Shown here piece after piece: positions 26,996-35,154 of a stretch of 64,000 bases of DNA. Numbering within the stretch: position 1 is the first letter of the stretch; the number at the start of each line of letters is the position of its first letter. The notes under the pieces were generated by a model that was given only the letters and a program-made list of their open reading frames with translations, did not search any database and was not told where the DNA came from. The position numbers were made by a program, and so were the translations under genes. Source of the DNA: Ewingella sp. CoE-038-23 (GTDB lineage Bacteria; Pseudomonadota; Gammaproteobacteria; Enterobacterales; Enterobacteriaceae); contig NZ_JAZHOH010000001.1 in the NCBI RefSeq assembly GCF_040419245.1, positions 992,001 through 1,056,000 of the forward strand, in the 5' to 3' direction.

Positions 26996-28114
26996 ATGCA
27001 ATACCACACATTTCGGCGGTTAGTGCTGTGCGCCGCCATGCTATTCGGCACTCTGCCTTTACAGGCTCTTTGCGACCAGCCGCTGGAGAACCTGGTGGAC
27101 ATTCAGGGCATTCGTGGCAACCAACTGGTGGGATATAGCCTGGTGGTCGGCCTTGATGGCACCGGCGATAAAAATCAGGTCAAGTTCACCAACCAGTCAT
27201 TGGTCAACATGCTGCGCCAGTTTGGCGTACAGCTTCCGGCCAAGATTGACCCGAAAGTGAAAAATGTCGCGGCGGTGGCGGTCAACGCCACGCTGCCGCC
27301 GATGTACGCACGCGGGCAGAATATCGACGTCACGGTTTCTTCTATCGGTGATGCGAAAAGCCTGCGCGGCGGCACGCTGCTGCTGACCCAACTGCGCGGA
27401 GCCGACGGCGAAGTCTACGCGCTGGCGCAGGGCAATATCGTGATTGGCGGCGTCAGCGCCAGCGGCGCGAGTGGGTCGAGCGTCACGGTTAACACCCCGA
27501 CCGCCGGACGCATCCCGGGCGGCGCCAGCGTCGAGCGCGAAATCCCTACCGACTTCGTGCAGAACCCGCTGGTGACGCTGAATCTCAAAACGCCCAGTTT
27601 CAAAGATGCTGGCAACATCGCCAGCGCCATCAACCGCTCCTTTGGAGGCGGTATTGCCACCGCGCAAAGCGCCACCAGCGTCAGCGTGCGGGCACCTGCC
27701 GACGCTGGTTCGAGGGTGGCTTTTATGTCGCAACTGGAAGATTTAACCATCAGTCCTGAAAAGGCCCGGCCGCGCGTGGTGTTCAACTCACGCACCGGTA
27801 CGGTGGTGATCGGCGAGGGCGTGGTGGTGCACGCGGCGGCGGTGGCTCACGGCAATTTGACCGTGACGATCAAAGAGAGCAAAGGGGTTAGCCAGCCAAA
27901 CGCCTTAGCTGGCGGGCGGACGGTAACGACGCCGGAAAGTGATATCCAGATAAGCCAGGGGCACGGCCATCTGGTGCGCCTGCCGGGCAGCACCAAGCTG
28001 CAAACGATAGTCGATACGCTGAACGGATTAGGCGCGTCACCGGACGACATCATGTCGATTCTGCAAGCCTTGCATGAAGCCGGCGCGCTTGATGCCGAAT
28101 TTGTTGTGATTTAA
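26996..28114 (+). CDS. flgI: P-ring protein FlgI (LfgI)
   Basis: FlgI forms the periplasmic P-ring. The 372-residue product has a signal peptide (hydrophobic core about 9-24, ending LQALC) and the family start [23 protein letters not shown] 26996 has GAGG six bases upstream; ATG 26984 has no such site and adds four residues. The conserved C-terminus ([19 protein letters not shown]) is intact. Needs FlgA as chaperone. Confidence 0.95.
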   Translation: MQYHTFRRLVLCAAMLFGTLPLQALCDQPLENLVDIQGIRGNQLVGYSLVVGLDGTGDKNQVKFTNQSLVNMLRQFGVQLPAKIDPKVKNVAAVAVNATLPPMYARGQNIDVTVSSIGDAKSLRGGTLLLTQLRGADGEVYALAQGNIVIGGVSASGASGSSVTVNTPTAGRIPGGASVEREIPTDFVQNPLVTLNLKTPSFKDAGNIASAINRSFGGGIATAQSATSVSVRAPADAGSRVAFMSQLEDLTISPEKARPRVVFNSRTGTVVIGEGVVVHAAAVAHGNLTVTIKESKGVSQPNALAGGRTVTTPESDIQISQGHGHLVRLPGSTKLQTIVDTLNGLGASPDDIMSILQALHEAGALDAEFVVI

Positions 28115-28126
28115 CGGAGCCAAAGC

Positions 28127-28435
28127 ATGCCACTGCATTCCAGCGCGGGGATCTCCGCACCGACCATCGCCGGGGATTTGTCCGGCGATATGAAACCAGA
28201 TTCGATCAAAAAAGCCGCCGAACAGTTTGAGGGCGTGTTTCTGCGCGACATGTTGAAAGAGATGCGTAAAGCCACCGACGTGCTGGACGACAAGAACGAT
28301 CCGTTCAACAGCAAAGAGCAAAAAATGATGCGCGATTACTACGACGACATTCTCAGCAGCACGCTTTCCAAACAGCATGCTATCGGTATCGCCGACATGC
28401 TGGTGAAACAGCTGAGTCCGAAGGGCAAGGCCTGA
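28127..28435 (+). CDS. flgJ: Rod cap protein FlgJ, short form without muramidase domain (LfgJ)
   Basis: FlgJ caps the growing rod. This version has only 102 residues and corresponds to the N-terminal rod-binding domain (IKKAAEQFEGVFLRDMLKEM). The C-terminal peptidoglycan hydrolase domain found in enteric primary FlgJ is absent, and no remnant is seen before flgK. A separate hydrolase must open the cell wall for this rod; the MepH-like gene at 41651 is a candidate (inference). Confidence 0.92.
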   Translation: MPLHSSAGISAPTIAGDLSGDMKPDSIKKAAEQFEGVFLRDMLKEMRKATDVLDDKNDPFNSKEQKMMRDYYDDILSSTLSKQHAIGIADMLVKQLSPKGKA

Positions 28436-28527
28436 GCGGATAAAGTTCCCGGCACGGCGTGCCGCTTTATATCTTTTAATCAGGCTGTTTTGCATCGCTA
28501 GCATAACCAACCGAGTGTGGAAATTTT

Positions 28528-29901
28528 ATGGACATGATGTATATCGGCGCCTCGGGTGCCAGTGCCGCGCAGACCCAATTAAACGTCACCGCGCAAAATA
28601 CGGCTAACGCCTACACCGAGGGTTATACCCGCCAGCGGGCTGAAACCAGCGCGGTTGGCCCAAGCTGGGGCAACAGCAGTAGCGCTGGCAATGGGGTGCA
28701 AGTTGACAGCATCGTGCGCGTATCGGACCAGTGTCTGGTCAGCCAAATCTGGAGCGCCTCCTCAGACAATGGCTATTACAGCACCACCCAGCAATATCTC
28801 GGGGCGCTGGAAAGCGTACTGAGTTCGCCTGACAGCAGCCTGAGCGCGGGTTTCGATAACTTCTTCGCGGCGCTGAATGAGGCCACTACCGAACCGGACT
28901 CTGACTCGCTGCGCGCGCAGGTGATCAGCGAATCCAACGCCTTCTGCCTGCGTCTGGATAACACCGACAAATATATCGACTCGCAGCGCTCTCAGGCTCA
29001 GGACCAGTGCCAGGCGGCGGTGGAGCAGGTCAATACCCTGACCGACGGCATTGCTGATTATAACCAGCAAATTGCCGAAACCGAGGCCAATGGCGGTAAT
29101 GCGTCAGCGCTGTACGATGCCCGCGATCAGCTGACTAATGAGCTGAGTTCGCTAGTGGACGTACAGGTCACGGTGGACGACAAAGGGGCGTATAACGTGG
29201 CGCTGCCTGACGGACAGCCGTTGGTCAGCGGTGATACCTCCTCAACGCTGGGCCTGAAAACCAATGAAGACGGCAGCCAGAGTTTGGAAATGAACTTTGC
29301 CGGCACCACTTACGATTTGGACACCAGCACTGGCGGTACTTTGGGTGCGCTGTTTGACTATCAAGATCAGATACTTGACCCCTTGGATGACGCGGTGAAC
29401 GGCATCGCCAGCGCCTTTGCCACGGCGGTGAATGACCAACTTGCTCAGGGCTACGATCTCAACGGCAATCCCGGCAAGCCGCTGTTTGTGTATGACGAAA
29501 CGGACCCAGACGGCCCGCTGACGGTAAACCCGGATATTGACCCTGACGAGCTGGCCTTCTCCAGTGACCCCGATGCACCAGCCAACGGCGATAACCTGAC
29601 GGCGCTGATTGGCTTAGCTAACGAACCTATTGATATTCCCGACATGGGGGAAATGAGCGTAAATGACGCCTGTTCCACCATCATCAGCCAAATCGGTATC
29701 GCCAGCCGCCAAAATCAAACCGAAGAGACTGCCGCCAGCAACGTGCTGTACGAAGCACAAAGCCAGCAGGCCAGCGTCAGCGGCGTAAATATGGATGAAG
29801 AGGCGGTCAATTTGATCACCTATACCCAGTCGTATCAGGCGAATTTGAAGGTGATTTCAACTAGCGCCGAGATATTCGATGACGTTCTCCAAATGTTCTA
29901 A
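28528..29901 (+). CDS. flgK: Hook-filament junction protein FlgK (LfgK, HAP1)
   Basis: FlgK joins hook to filament. The 457-residue protein has the N-terminal motif (AAQTQLNVTAQNTANAYTEG) and C-terminal block VNMDEEAVNLITYTQSYQAN. Its C-terminal coiled region is intact. A small hairpin (28451-28464) lies in the 92-bp gap after flgJ. FlgN is the expected chaperone. It is separated from flgL by a 312-bp repeat-containing region. Confidence 0.94.
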   Translation: MDMMYIGASGASAAQTQLNVTAQNTANAYTEGYTRQRAETSAVGPSWGNSSSAGNGVQVDSIVRVSDQCLVSQIWSASSDNGYYSTTQQYLGALESVLSSPDSSLSAGFDNFFAALNEATTEPDSDSLRAQVISESNAFCLRLDNTDKYIDSQRSQAQDQCQAAVEQVNTLTDGIADYNQQIAETEANGGNASALYDARDQLTNELSSLVDVQVTVDDKGAYNVALPDGQPLVSGDTSSTLGLKTNEDGSQSLEMNFAGTTYDLDTSTGGTLGALFDYQDQILDPLDDAVNGIASAFATAVNDQLAQGYDLNGNPGKPLFVYDETDPDGPLTVNPDIDPDELAFSSDPDAPANGDNLTALIGLANEPIDIPDMGEMSVNDACSTIISQIGIASRQNQTEETAASNVLYEAQSQQASVSGVNMDEEAVNLITYTQSYQANLKVISTSAEIFDDVLQMF

Positions 29902-29910
29902 CCCGCTTCG

Positions 29911-30015
29911 CCTTTCGCGCCGTGGGGGTGTTAGCTGCGTTCGCTCACCCGAATCACATACTTTTGTATGCTCATCGGGATTCGTTCGCTTGCCGCCTAC
30001 CCACGGCGCGAAAGG
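29911..30015. repeat. ERIC-like repeat, copy 1, bounded by a perfect 16-bp inverted repeat
   Basis: The core (29928-30001) has the enterobacterial intergenic repeat pattern GCTGCGTTCGCTCACCC ... CACATACTTTTGTATG ... CATCGGGATTC ... CTTGCCGCC, resembling ERIC with a changed centre. It is framed by CCTTTCGCGCCGTGGG (29911-29926) and its exact complement (30000-30015). The RNA could fold into one long hairpin of about 105 nt. It sits between flgK and flgL within one operon. Confidence 0.7.
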
Positions 30016-30033
30016 CTTTGCGGGAGGTGCGGG

Positions 30034-30108
30034 GTGTTGGCTGCGTTCGTTCACCCGAATCACATACTTTATGTATGCTCATCGGGATTCACTTACTTGC
30101 CGCCTTCC
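30034..30108. repeat. ERIC-like repeat, copy 2
   Basis: This repeats the core of copy 1 with a few differences (TTGGCTGCGTTCGTTCACCC ... TACTTTATGTATG ... GGGATTCACTTACTTGCCGCC). It is about 106 bp downstream of copy 1 and in the same orientation. Together the two copies fill most of the 312-bp flgK-flgL gap, which contains no gene. Confidence 0.7.
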
Positions 30109-30213
30109 TGCCTCAAGAATGGCTTTGCGGGGAGCTTGGATGGCCTCAAACACAAGGCAAAAGGCTTTTAGGGCTGAGCAGTGCTAACTAATTTAATGAT
30201 TTAAGGAATTTAT

Positions 30214-31134
30214 ATGCGTGTCAGTAGTTCACAGACGTCGAGCATTATGTTGCAGAGCATCGATCATTCGTCGCAGCAGATGGGTAAGTTGATGACTGAG
30301 ATGGCGAGCGGCAAGCGCGTGTTGGTGCCGTCGGATGATCCGATTGCCAGTACGCGAGTGACTCAGCTGAATCAGGAAGAGTCGGCTATTGACCAGTATC
30401 AGGAGAATATCACTACTGCCTCGGGCAGTATGGCGCAGCAGGAAACGGTGCTAGGGACGGTAAGTGACTCCTTGCTGGCCGTACGTGATGATCTGGTGCA
30501 GGCGGGAAATGGTACGAACGATGCCGAAGCCTTGAACAGTTTCGGCAGTGAAATTGAATCACTGACGGAGTCGATGGTGGCCGCCCTGAATTACGCTGAC
30601 GGCGACGGTCATTACATGTTCTCCGGCACCGCCAGCGATCAGCAAGCCATCACGCAGGATGCTGACGGTAACTATGTTTACAACGGCAATGAAGAGCATC
30701 GCACCGCCACGGTGTCGAACGGTGTGGAAATCGATACCAATGTTAGCGCCGGAGAGATGTTTTTCAGCGGCAGCGAGGGCTCGGATATTTTCAACACCCT
30801 CAATGACTTAGCGACCATGCTGCAAGACCCGGATATCGACCCGACGGATCCCGACGTGCAGGCCAGCATTTCCAGCGCGATTGATAGCGTTGATCAGGCT
30901 ATCGACCAGGTTTCCGGTGGCATTTCCCAGCTGGGTGAAAACCAGAACACGCTAGAGATGATATCTAATGCGCAGACCGGCATTTCGACCACTAACCAGA
31001 CCGTTATTGGCTCGATGACCAATTTGGATTACGCCACCGCCGCGACAGAGCTTGATGGCCTGATGGTGTCGGTTCAGGCCACTCAGGCCACTTACGCCAA
31101 AATCAGTCAGCTGAGTCTGTTCAGCGTAATTTAA
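30214..31134 (+). CDS. flgL: Hook-filament junction protein FlgL (LfgL, HAP3)
   Basis: FlgL is the second junction protein. The 306-residue product has a flagellin-like N-terminus (MLQSIDHSSQQMGKLMTEMA, SGKRVLVPSDDP) and a flagellin-like C-terminus (ATELDGLMVSVQATQATYAK). Start ATG 30214 has an AAGGA site. It follows the ERIC-like region. Expression relative to FlgK might be affected by that structure. Confidence 0.92.
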   Translation: MRVSSSQTSSIMLQSIDHSSQQMGKLMTEMASGKRVLVPSDDPIASTRVTQLNQEESAIDQYQENITTASGSMAQQETVLGTVSDSLLAVRDDLVQAGNGTNDAEALNSFGSEIESLTESMVAALNYADGDGHYMFSGTASDQQAITQDADGNYVYNGNEEHRTATVSNGVEIDTNVSAGEMFFSGSEGSDIFNTLNDLATMLQDPDIDPTDPDVQASISSAIDSVDQAIDQVSGGISQLGENQNTLEMISNAQTGISTTNQTVIGSMTNLDYATAATELDGLMVSVQATQATYAKISQLSLFSVI

Positions 31135-31153
31135 CGTTTCCCCAGAGGCTTTT

Positions 31154-32179
31154 ATGCAGGTCGGCTTACGTACTTCCACATCCACCGCACTGGCATCGCC
31201 GCTTAATCGCGGCGTGATTGGCGCCACCAGCGTCACTCACGCGCCTAAAATGAATAACGGAGATTTTCCTGCGTCGCCGGTGATTGCCACCCGTCCGCAG
31301 CGTTATAGCGTCCAGCTGAACGATCAGCTCACCCGTTTACAGCAGGCCGATGCTTATTTGGCGAATGTCGAAAACGCCACGCTGAACTACCGCCACAGTT
31401 TAAACGGCGGCCATACTAAGCAGCCTGACGCCCTGGCGCACGATAGCCAACAGTTGCAAAGTCTGCTTAACAAGCGCAGTCAGCTTTCCGGCGGCACGGT
31501 GGATAGCCAGCTCAACAGCGTGGTGCAGGGGAACGCGCAGGTCGATTTTGGCCTGCCGGAAGTGGATAGCTGGCTGACTTCGCCCCCTGAGGCGACGTTG
31601 CTGTTTAGCCGCGACGGCAGCCAGAAGAAGGTGATGACGGCGATAAACCTGCCGCAAGAGGCGAGTTCGGCCCAGCGTTTGCAAGCCCTGAACCACAGCC
31701 TGCGCCGTATCGGCGTACGGGCGCAGACCGGCGAACAGCCGGGGCAGTATCGCTACAGCTGTAATGAAAGTCAGTGGGCATCGGTGAAAAGCAGTTTGAG
31801 CGTGTCGATTAACGGCGATGGAAAGTTGGCGCGGGCCGATAAGAAACTCCAAATGATCGAACCGCAAAGTATCAGCAGCCAATTGAGCGATTTGCCGCAA
31901 ATGGACAATCGCAGCGCGCAGTCGGTGCTGCAAAGTACGCTGGATAAAATCAGCAGTCAGCGGCAATCGCTGGCCCGTCAGCAGGAACAGGCCCGTTCGG
32001 CAATCAGTAATATGGCTGACTATGGTAATGATGACTCCGCCAGCCGCGCGGCTGAAGGGCTTTCCAGCCTGTTATCTGGCGTAAATCAGCACTATCAAAC
32101 GCTGGCTGAGGCCGTCAATGGTCAGGCAAATCTGCCTGCTGCGACAGTAAGAACCTTACTGGGCGAGCAAGAGTATTAA
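31154..32179 (+). CDS. lafW: Flag-2-specific hook-associated-type protein (LafW-like)
   Basis: The 341-residue protein is rich in glutamine and serine, with a helical heptad-like N-terminal region (RYSVQLNDQLTRLQQADAYL) and C-terminal helices (LQSTLDKISSQRQSLARQQE). There is no signal peptide. It follows flgL by 19 bp and ends the flgB operon. Enterobacterial flag-2 loci have a gene of this kind here, called lafW and described as a putative hook-associated protein. I assign it by position and character only; its biochemical role is unknown. Confidence 0.55.
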   Translation: MQVGLRTSTSTALASPLNRGVIGATSVTHAPKMNNGDFPASPVIATRPQRYSVQLNDQLTRLQQADAYLANVENATLNYRHSLNGGHTKQPDALAHDSQQLQSLLNKRSQLSGGTVDSQLNSVVQGNAQVDFGLPEVDSWLTSPPEATLLFSRDGSQKKVMTAINLPQEASSAQRLQALNHSLRRIGVRAQTGEQPGQYRYSCNESQWASVKSSLSVSINGDGKLARADKKLQMIEPQSISSQLSDLPQMDNRSAQSVLQSTLDKISSQRQSLARQQEQARSAISNMADYGNDDSASRAAEGLSSLLSGVNQHYQTLAEAVNGQANLPAATVRTLLGEQEY

Positions 32180-32187
32180 ATTTTTAT

Positions 32188-32664
32188 CTACTTATCGCCG
32201 TTGCAGTTTTGTGACGGCAGCGGGGATAAGTCCTCGCCAAGCATCATGATCAATTTTAAACCACTACCTACCAGCACCTGTTGGCTGCCCTCCGCCGTAT
32301 AGAGCCACATTGGCAATGGGCGGTTACTGAGGTAGCTATTTTGAATATCGCCTATACGCGGCTTTGAATCAGGCTGAAAGAACATTGGCTTAAGCATATA
32401 GACACGTTGGTTTTCGGATGGGGTACCCGGGTAGGCGCAGCGAATGATCGCCGCGCGGTAGCGAAAGTCGTTATCCCCAGACATGTTGATTTCTAACTGC
32501 TTTTTATCCTGCGAAGCGACCAACGAAATCTGATAAATCTCTTTTGAATCATCACGAAGATTGTAATAACCATATTCGGTGCGCTGAAAGGTGCTGGCAT
32601 GAACGGCAAAGCCAAGGCACACCAGCAGGCCGACGCATAACTTATGGGCAATTCGGCAGGTCAT
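32188..32664 (-). CDS. Small exported protein paired with LafZ
   Basis: The 158-residue product has an N-terminal signal peptide or anchor (about residues 1-23, hydrophobic LCVGLLVCLGFAVHA) and a likely periplasmic domain with two cysteines (IIRCAYPG and SQNCNGDK). It overlaps the lafZ end by 23 bp, so the two are coupled. The arrangement recalls ToxS downstream of ToxR, a periplasmic partner of a membrane-bound transcription factor. No sequence family was recognised. Confidence 0.6.
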   Translation of the reverse strand: MTCRIAHKLCVGLLVCLGFAVHASTFQRTEYGYYNLRDDSKEIYQISLVASQDKKQLEINMSGDNDFRYRAAIIRCAYPGTPSENQRVYMLKPMFFQPDSKPRIGDIQNSYLSNRPLPMWLYTAEGSQQVLVGSGLKLIMMLGEDLSPLPSQNCNGDK

Positions 32665-33604
32665 TGAGCGTTCTCACTGATTCGTTGTAAATAAGCATGG
32701 GCAGTTTTTCGGAATATTGAGCCCAGTTGTGAATATCCATCAGCAGCTGCGAATGGATATTACAGCGGTTGGTAAGGCTTAGGTTGAGTGACATGACATT
32801 GACCCCGAGGTGATACCGCATCTGCATCTTGGCCTGCCGTTTTTCCAGCTCGGTATCCAGTCGAGTGAGCTGATTTTGCAGGTCGCTGGAGATAGGTTTG
32901 GTGCCGATATCCTGTGAGACGTCGCCCGGCATCTGCAAAGCAAAGATCTGAGTATGCTTGGCGTTAAATCGCATGTCGGGCAGCTCTTTGACTTGCAGCT
33001 CGCTGGAGGAGACGTCGATTTTCTTCGCGTACCATCCCCAGGCCGCCGCAACCACCACAACCGCAACCAGTGCGCCAAGCGTGATGGCCCATCGCCGATG
33101 TTTATTCCGCGCTTGGACAGGGAGGGAGGGGGCAACCGGCGCGGGAATATAAGCTGACGGCGGTTTCTCTGGCTCGCTGTTGAGCACCTGCTCTTTATTC
33201 TCACTTCCATTCTCAATCTCAACCTCGCTCTGACCCCTATCCTCTGCCAGCAGGGGGGCAGGGGGAGCGGGCGGTTGATTTTGCGTATCGGGAGACAGGA
33301 AGCTGCCGTCTAACAGATAGCCTTTTTTAGGAACGGTTTTGATGATCTGCTGCTGCTTACCGTCATCCCCCAGCGCGTTACGCAGGGCGTGAATAGCATT
33401 CGGCAGGCTGTTATGACCTACCACTCGCGTTTTCCACGCATGCTGGGTTAACACTTCACGAGTGAGCACCTGATTGGGATGCTCAAGCAGCAGAGACAAC
33501 AGCGCAAATTGATATTCGCCCAGACGTTTGGTTTCAGCAGTATCGGCATGGGTTATGCCATTTAAAGAACTATCTAAACGCCAGCCGTTGATAAGAAAAG
33601 ACAT
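32642..33604 (-). CDS. lafZ: LafZ-like ToxR/CadC-type transmembrane transcription regulator
   Basis: The 320-residue product has an N-terminal OmpR/ToxR winged helix (about 1-100; NSLPNAIHALRNALGDDGK and IIKTVPKKGYLL), a proline-rich linker (about 108-165), one membrane span (about 172-192) and a periplasmic domain with two cysteines (TNRCNIHS and the C-terminal LPNCP). It is transcribed away from lafA. It probably senses an envelope signal and binds DNA near the flagellin gene, but the target is not shown by the sequence. Confidence 0.82.
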   Translation of the reverse strand: MSFLINGWRLDSSLNGITHADTAETKRLGEYQFALLSLLLEHPNQVLTREVLTQHAWKTRVVGHNSLPNAIHALRNALGDDGKQQQIIKTVPKKGYLLDGSFLSPDTQNQPPAPPAPLLAEDRGQSEVEIENGSENKEQVLNSEPEKPPSAYIPAPVAPSLPVQARNKHRRWAITLGALVAVVVVAAAWGWYAKKIDVSSSELQVKELPDMRFNAKHTQIFALQMPGDVSQDIGTKPISSDLQNQLTRLDTELEKRQAKMQMRYHLGVNVMSLNLSLTNRCNIHSQLLMDIHNWAQYSEKLPMLIYNESVRTLNDLPNCP

Positions 33605-34022
33605 AATAGGGTTCGCATCACTCTGAATTAATTAATTCTATTATAGGAAGATGAGTATTGTGGGGCGTTTTTGCCGACTCTCGCAGAAATCTATCGTGAA
33701 TATGATTTATCTCAATTATCCCTGTAGAGCTGCCGTACTCCTCGCCGATTTTAGTGATTTTGGCACTTAATCCTAGAAAGGACAGTTTTTGAATTGGTAA
33801 AAAATGCCAATCTTTCAGATGGTTGCAGATAAATCATATGTTAATAGGATGATCTTTATAAAAAGCCAATAATATTCAAAGGCTTGAGGCTGCTTTTTGC
33901 TGGGAAAATTTTTTTCGATCTATTTTTAGTTTGCGACTTCATTTTTGTCTCCGCTGTACCGTTTTATCTCAGTGTAACGTTCATTAGGACGCTTTTAATT
34001 TAATACGCTAAGGAGATTTAAA
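33605..34022. promoter_or_regulatory. Divergent regulatory region between lafZ and lafA
   Basis: This 418-bp A+T-rich stretch has no credible gene. It holds the lafZ promoter and the lafA promoter and leader. I see a possible sigma28 promoter at 33725 and no sigma54 promoter or CGGAA-N7-TTCCG site, so lafA is probably a late, sigma28-dependent gene. An AAGGAG site precedes the lafA ATG. Confidence 0.5.
33725..33751 (+). promoter_or_regulatory. Possible sigma28 promoter of lafA
   Basis: TAGA-N15-GCCGATTT resembles the flagellar sigma28 consensus TAAA-N15-GCCGATAA with correct spacing and three mismatches. It would give a leader of about 260 nt. A weaker -10-like GCAGATAA at 33825 lacks a fitting -35. 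Confidence 0.3.
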
Positions 34023-34916
34023 ATGGGCTTATCAATTTATACCAATGCTGCTTCAATGGCCGCTAATAACGCACTGCAGAAAAGTAACAATAGCCTGGCT
34101 ACTTCAATGGAACGTCTGGGTACCGGTAAGCGCATTAACTCCGCGTCTGACGATGCGGCCGGTTTGCAAATCGCTACCCGTCTGCAATCTCAGTCAAACG
34201 GTATGGATGTTGCGATGCGTAACGTCTCTGACGCGACTTCCATGTTGCAGACTGCCGAAGGCAGCTTCGACGAAATGACCAACGTGCTTTACCGCATGAA
34301 AGACCTGGCAACGCAAGCAGCTAACGGCACGAACTCACAGGATGACCTGGATGCGATGCAGGCTGAATATGACCAGTTAGGTCAAGAAATGAACAGCATG
34401 ATGAACAACACCACTTACGGCGGCCAAAGCCTGCTGGGTGTTTCCGGTACTCTGGGTAAATCTGGCGGCGTAACCTTCCAGATTGGCGCACAAAGCTCAG
34501 ATACCATGACCGTTAACCTGAGCAGCCAAATGGGTAAACTCGATACCCAGTTGAAATCCGTCAGCGCGGCTTACACTAACCCATCTAAAGCAGCTAATGC
34601 TTCTGGTGTACAGGGTAATGAGTTGACCAACGCCAGCAGCGCTAACGCCATGATTGACCAGCTCGACAGCGCGCTGTCAGCCGTCGGTTCCGTGCAGTCA
34701 GCGCTGGGTGCGTCTATCAACCGTATGGGCCACACTTCCGCTAACCTGCAAAATATGAAGGACAACACTGACGTGGCTATCGGTAACATTATGGATACCG
34801 ACTACGCGGCAGAAGCCTCCAACATGACGCGAGACCAAGTGCTAGAACAGACCAGTATGACCATGTTGAAACAGTCCAACTCCATGTCCAGCATGGTGAT
34901 GTCACTGCTGCAATAA
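34023..34916 (+). CDS. lafA: Lateral flagellin LafA
   Basis: This is the filament subunit. The 297 residues show the conserved flagellin N-terminal D0/D1 region (NNALQKSNNSLATSMERLG, TGKRINSASDDAAGLQIATR) and C-terminal D1/D0 region (MDTDYAAEASNMTRDQVLEQ). The central variable domain is short, typical of lateral flagellins, which are smaller than many enteric FliC proteins. It is a single-gene unit with its own terminator. It is the likely substrate of the modification genes at 13798-19978 (inference). Lysines are few in the central part. Confidence 0.95.
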   Translation: MGLSIYTNAASMAANNALQKSNNSLATSMERLGTGKRINSASDDAAGLQIATRLQSQSNGMDVAMRNVSDATSMLQTAEGSFDEMTNVLYRMKDLATQAANGTNSQDDLDAMQAEYDQLGQEMNSMMNNTTYGGQSLLGVSGTLGKSGGVTFQIGAQSSDTMTVNLSSQMGKLDTQLKSVSAAYTNPSKAANASGVQGNELTNASSANAMIDQLDSALSAVGSVQSALGASINRMGHTSANLQNMKDNTDVAIGNIMDTDYAAEASNMTRDQVLEQTSMTMLKQSNSMSSMVMSLLQ

Positions 34917-34944
34917 GTGATGCTAAAACCCTCGAGCAAAAAAG

Positions 34945-34972
34945 AACACTGCCCTCGGGCGGTGTTTTTTTT
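34945..34972 (+). terminator. Intrinsic terminator of lafA
   Basis: AACACTGCCC / GGGCGGTGTT stem with a short loop is followed by eight T residues. It separates the flagellin transcript from the fliD operon. Confidence 0.9.
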
Positions 34973-35006
34973 CGCCGAATATTTCCTTTCTGCCCGCCAA
35001 AAGGAC

Positions 35007-35042
35007 CGGAAAATTTCCGCCAAAGCGGAAGTGATTTTTCCG
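35007..35042. promoter_or_regulatory. Candidate LafK enhancer site (copy B, double)
   Basis: CGGAA-AAT-TTCCG (35007-35019) is followed by CGGAA-GTGATTT-TTCCG (35026-35042). The second has the same 7-bp spacer as copies A and C and shares GCGGAAGTG with copy C. It is centred 50 bp upstream of the fliD sigma54 -24 element, one helical turn closer than the other two. Confidence 0.5.
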
Positions 35043-35083
35043 TGTGAATTTTAAAATTCCTTATAAATCAGTTAATTAATAAT

Positions 35084-35099
35084 TGGCACGCCGATTGCT
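35084..35099 (+). promoter_or_regulatory. Sigma54 promoter of the fliD-to-motB operon
   Basis: TGGCACgccgaTTGCT matches the sigma54 consensus exactly. Downstream ATTACAAGCTAT resembles the region after the flgB promoter. A start codon chosen at 35083 for fliD would put the promoter inside the gene, which favours the ATG at 35155. Confidence 0.9.
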
Positions 35100-35154
35100 A
35101 TTACAAGCTATATCCGCAGGCGATAGCAACTCAATGGCGAAGGAGCCCAAAGTC

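Noticed and set aside
28451..28464. GGCAC...GTGCC before flgK as a sigma54 promoter
   Set aside because: It is a simple hairpin; the GC doublet is not at the required distance from GG, so it does not fit TGGCAC-N5-TTGC.
29911..30108. Possible CRISPR array between flgK and flgL
   Set aside because: Only two long repeats with ERIC-like inverted structure; no short regular repeat-spacer pattern and no cas genes.
29879..30191. Several overlapping 67-102-residue frames in the flgK-flgL gap
   Set aside because: They read through the ERIC-like repeats in different frames and repeat the same peptide; none has conserved features.
32779..33222. 147-residue frame within lafZ
   Set aside because: It is a shifted reading of lafZ with Arg/Ser-rich composition; the lafZ frame has a coherent winged helix and membrane span.
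33771..33787. TGGCAC before lafA as a sigma54 promoter
   Set aside because: TGGCAC is followed by TTAATCCTAG, with no TTGC at the -12 position.
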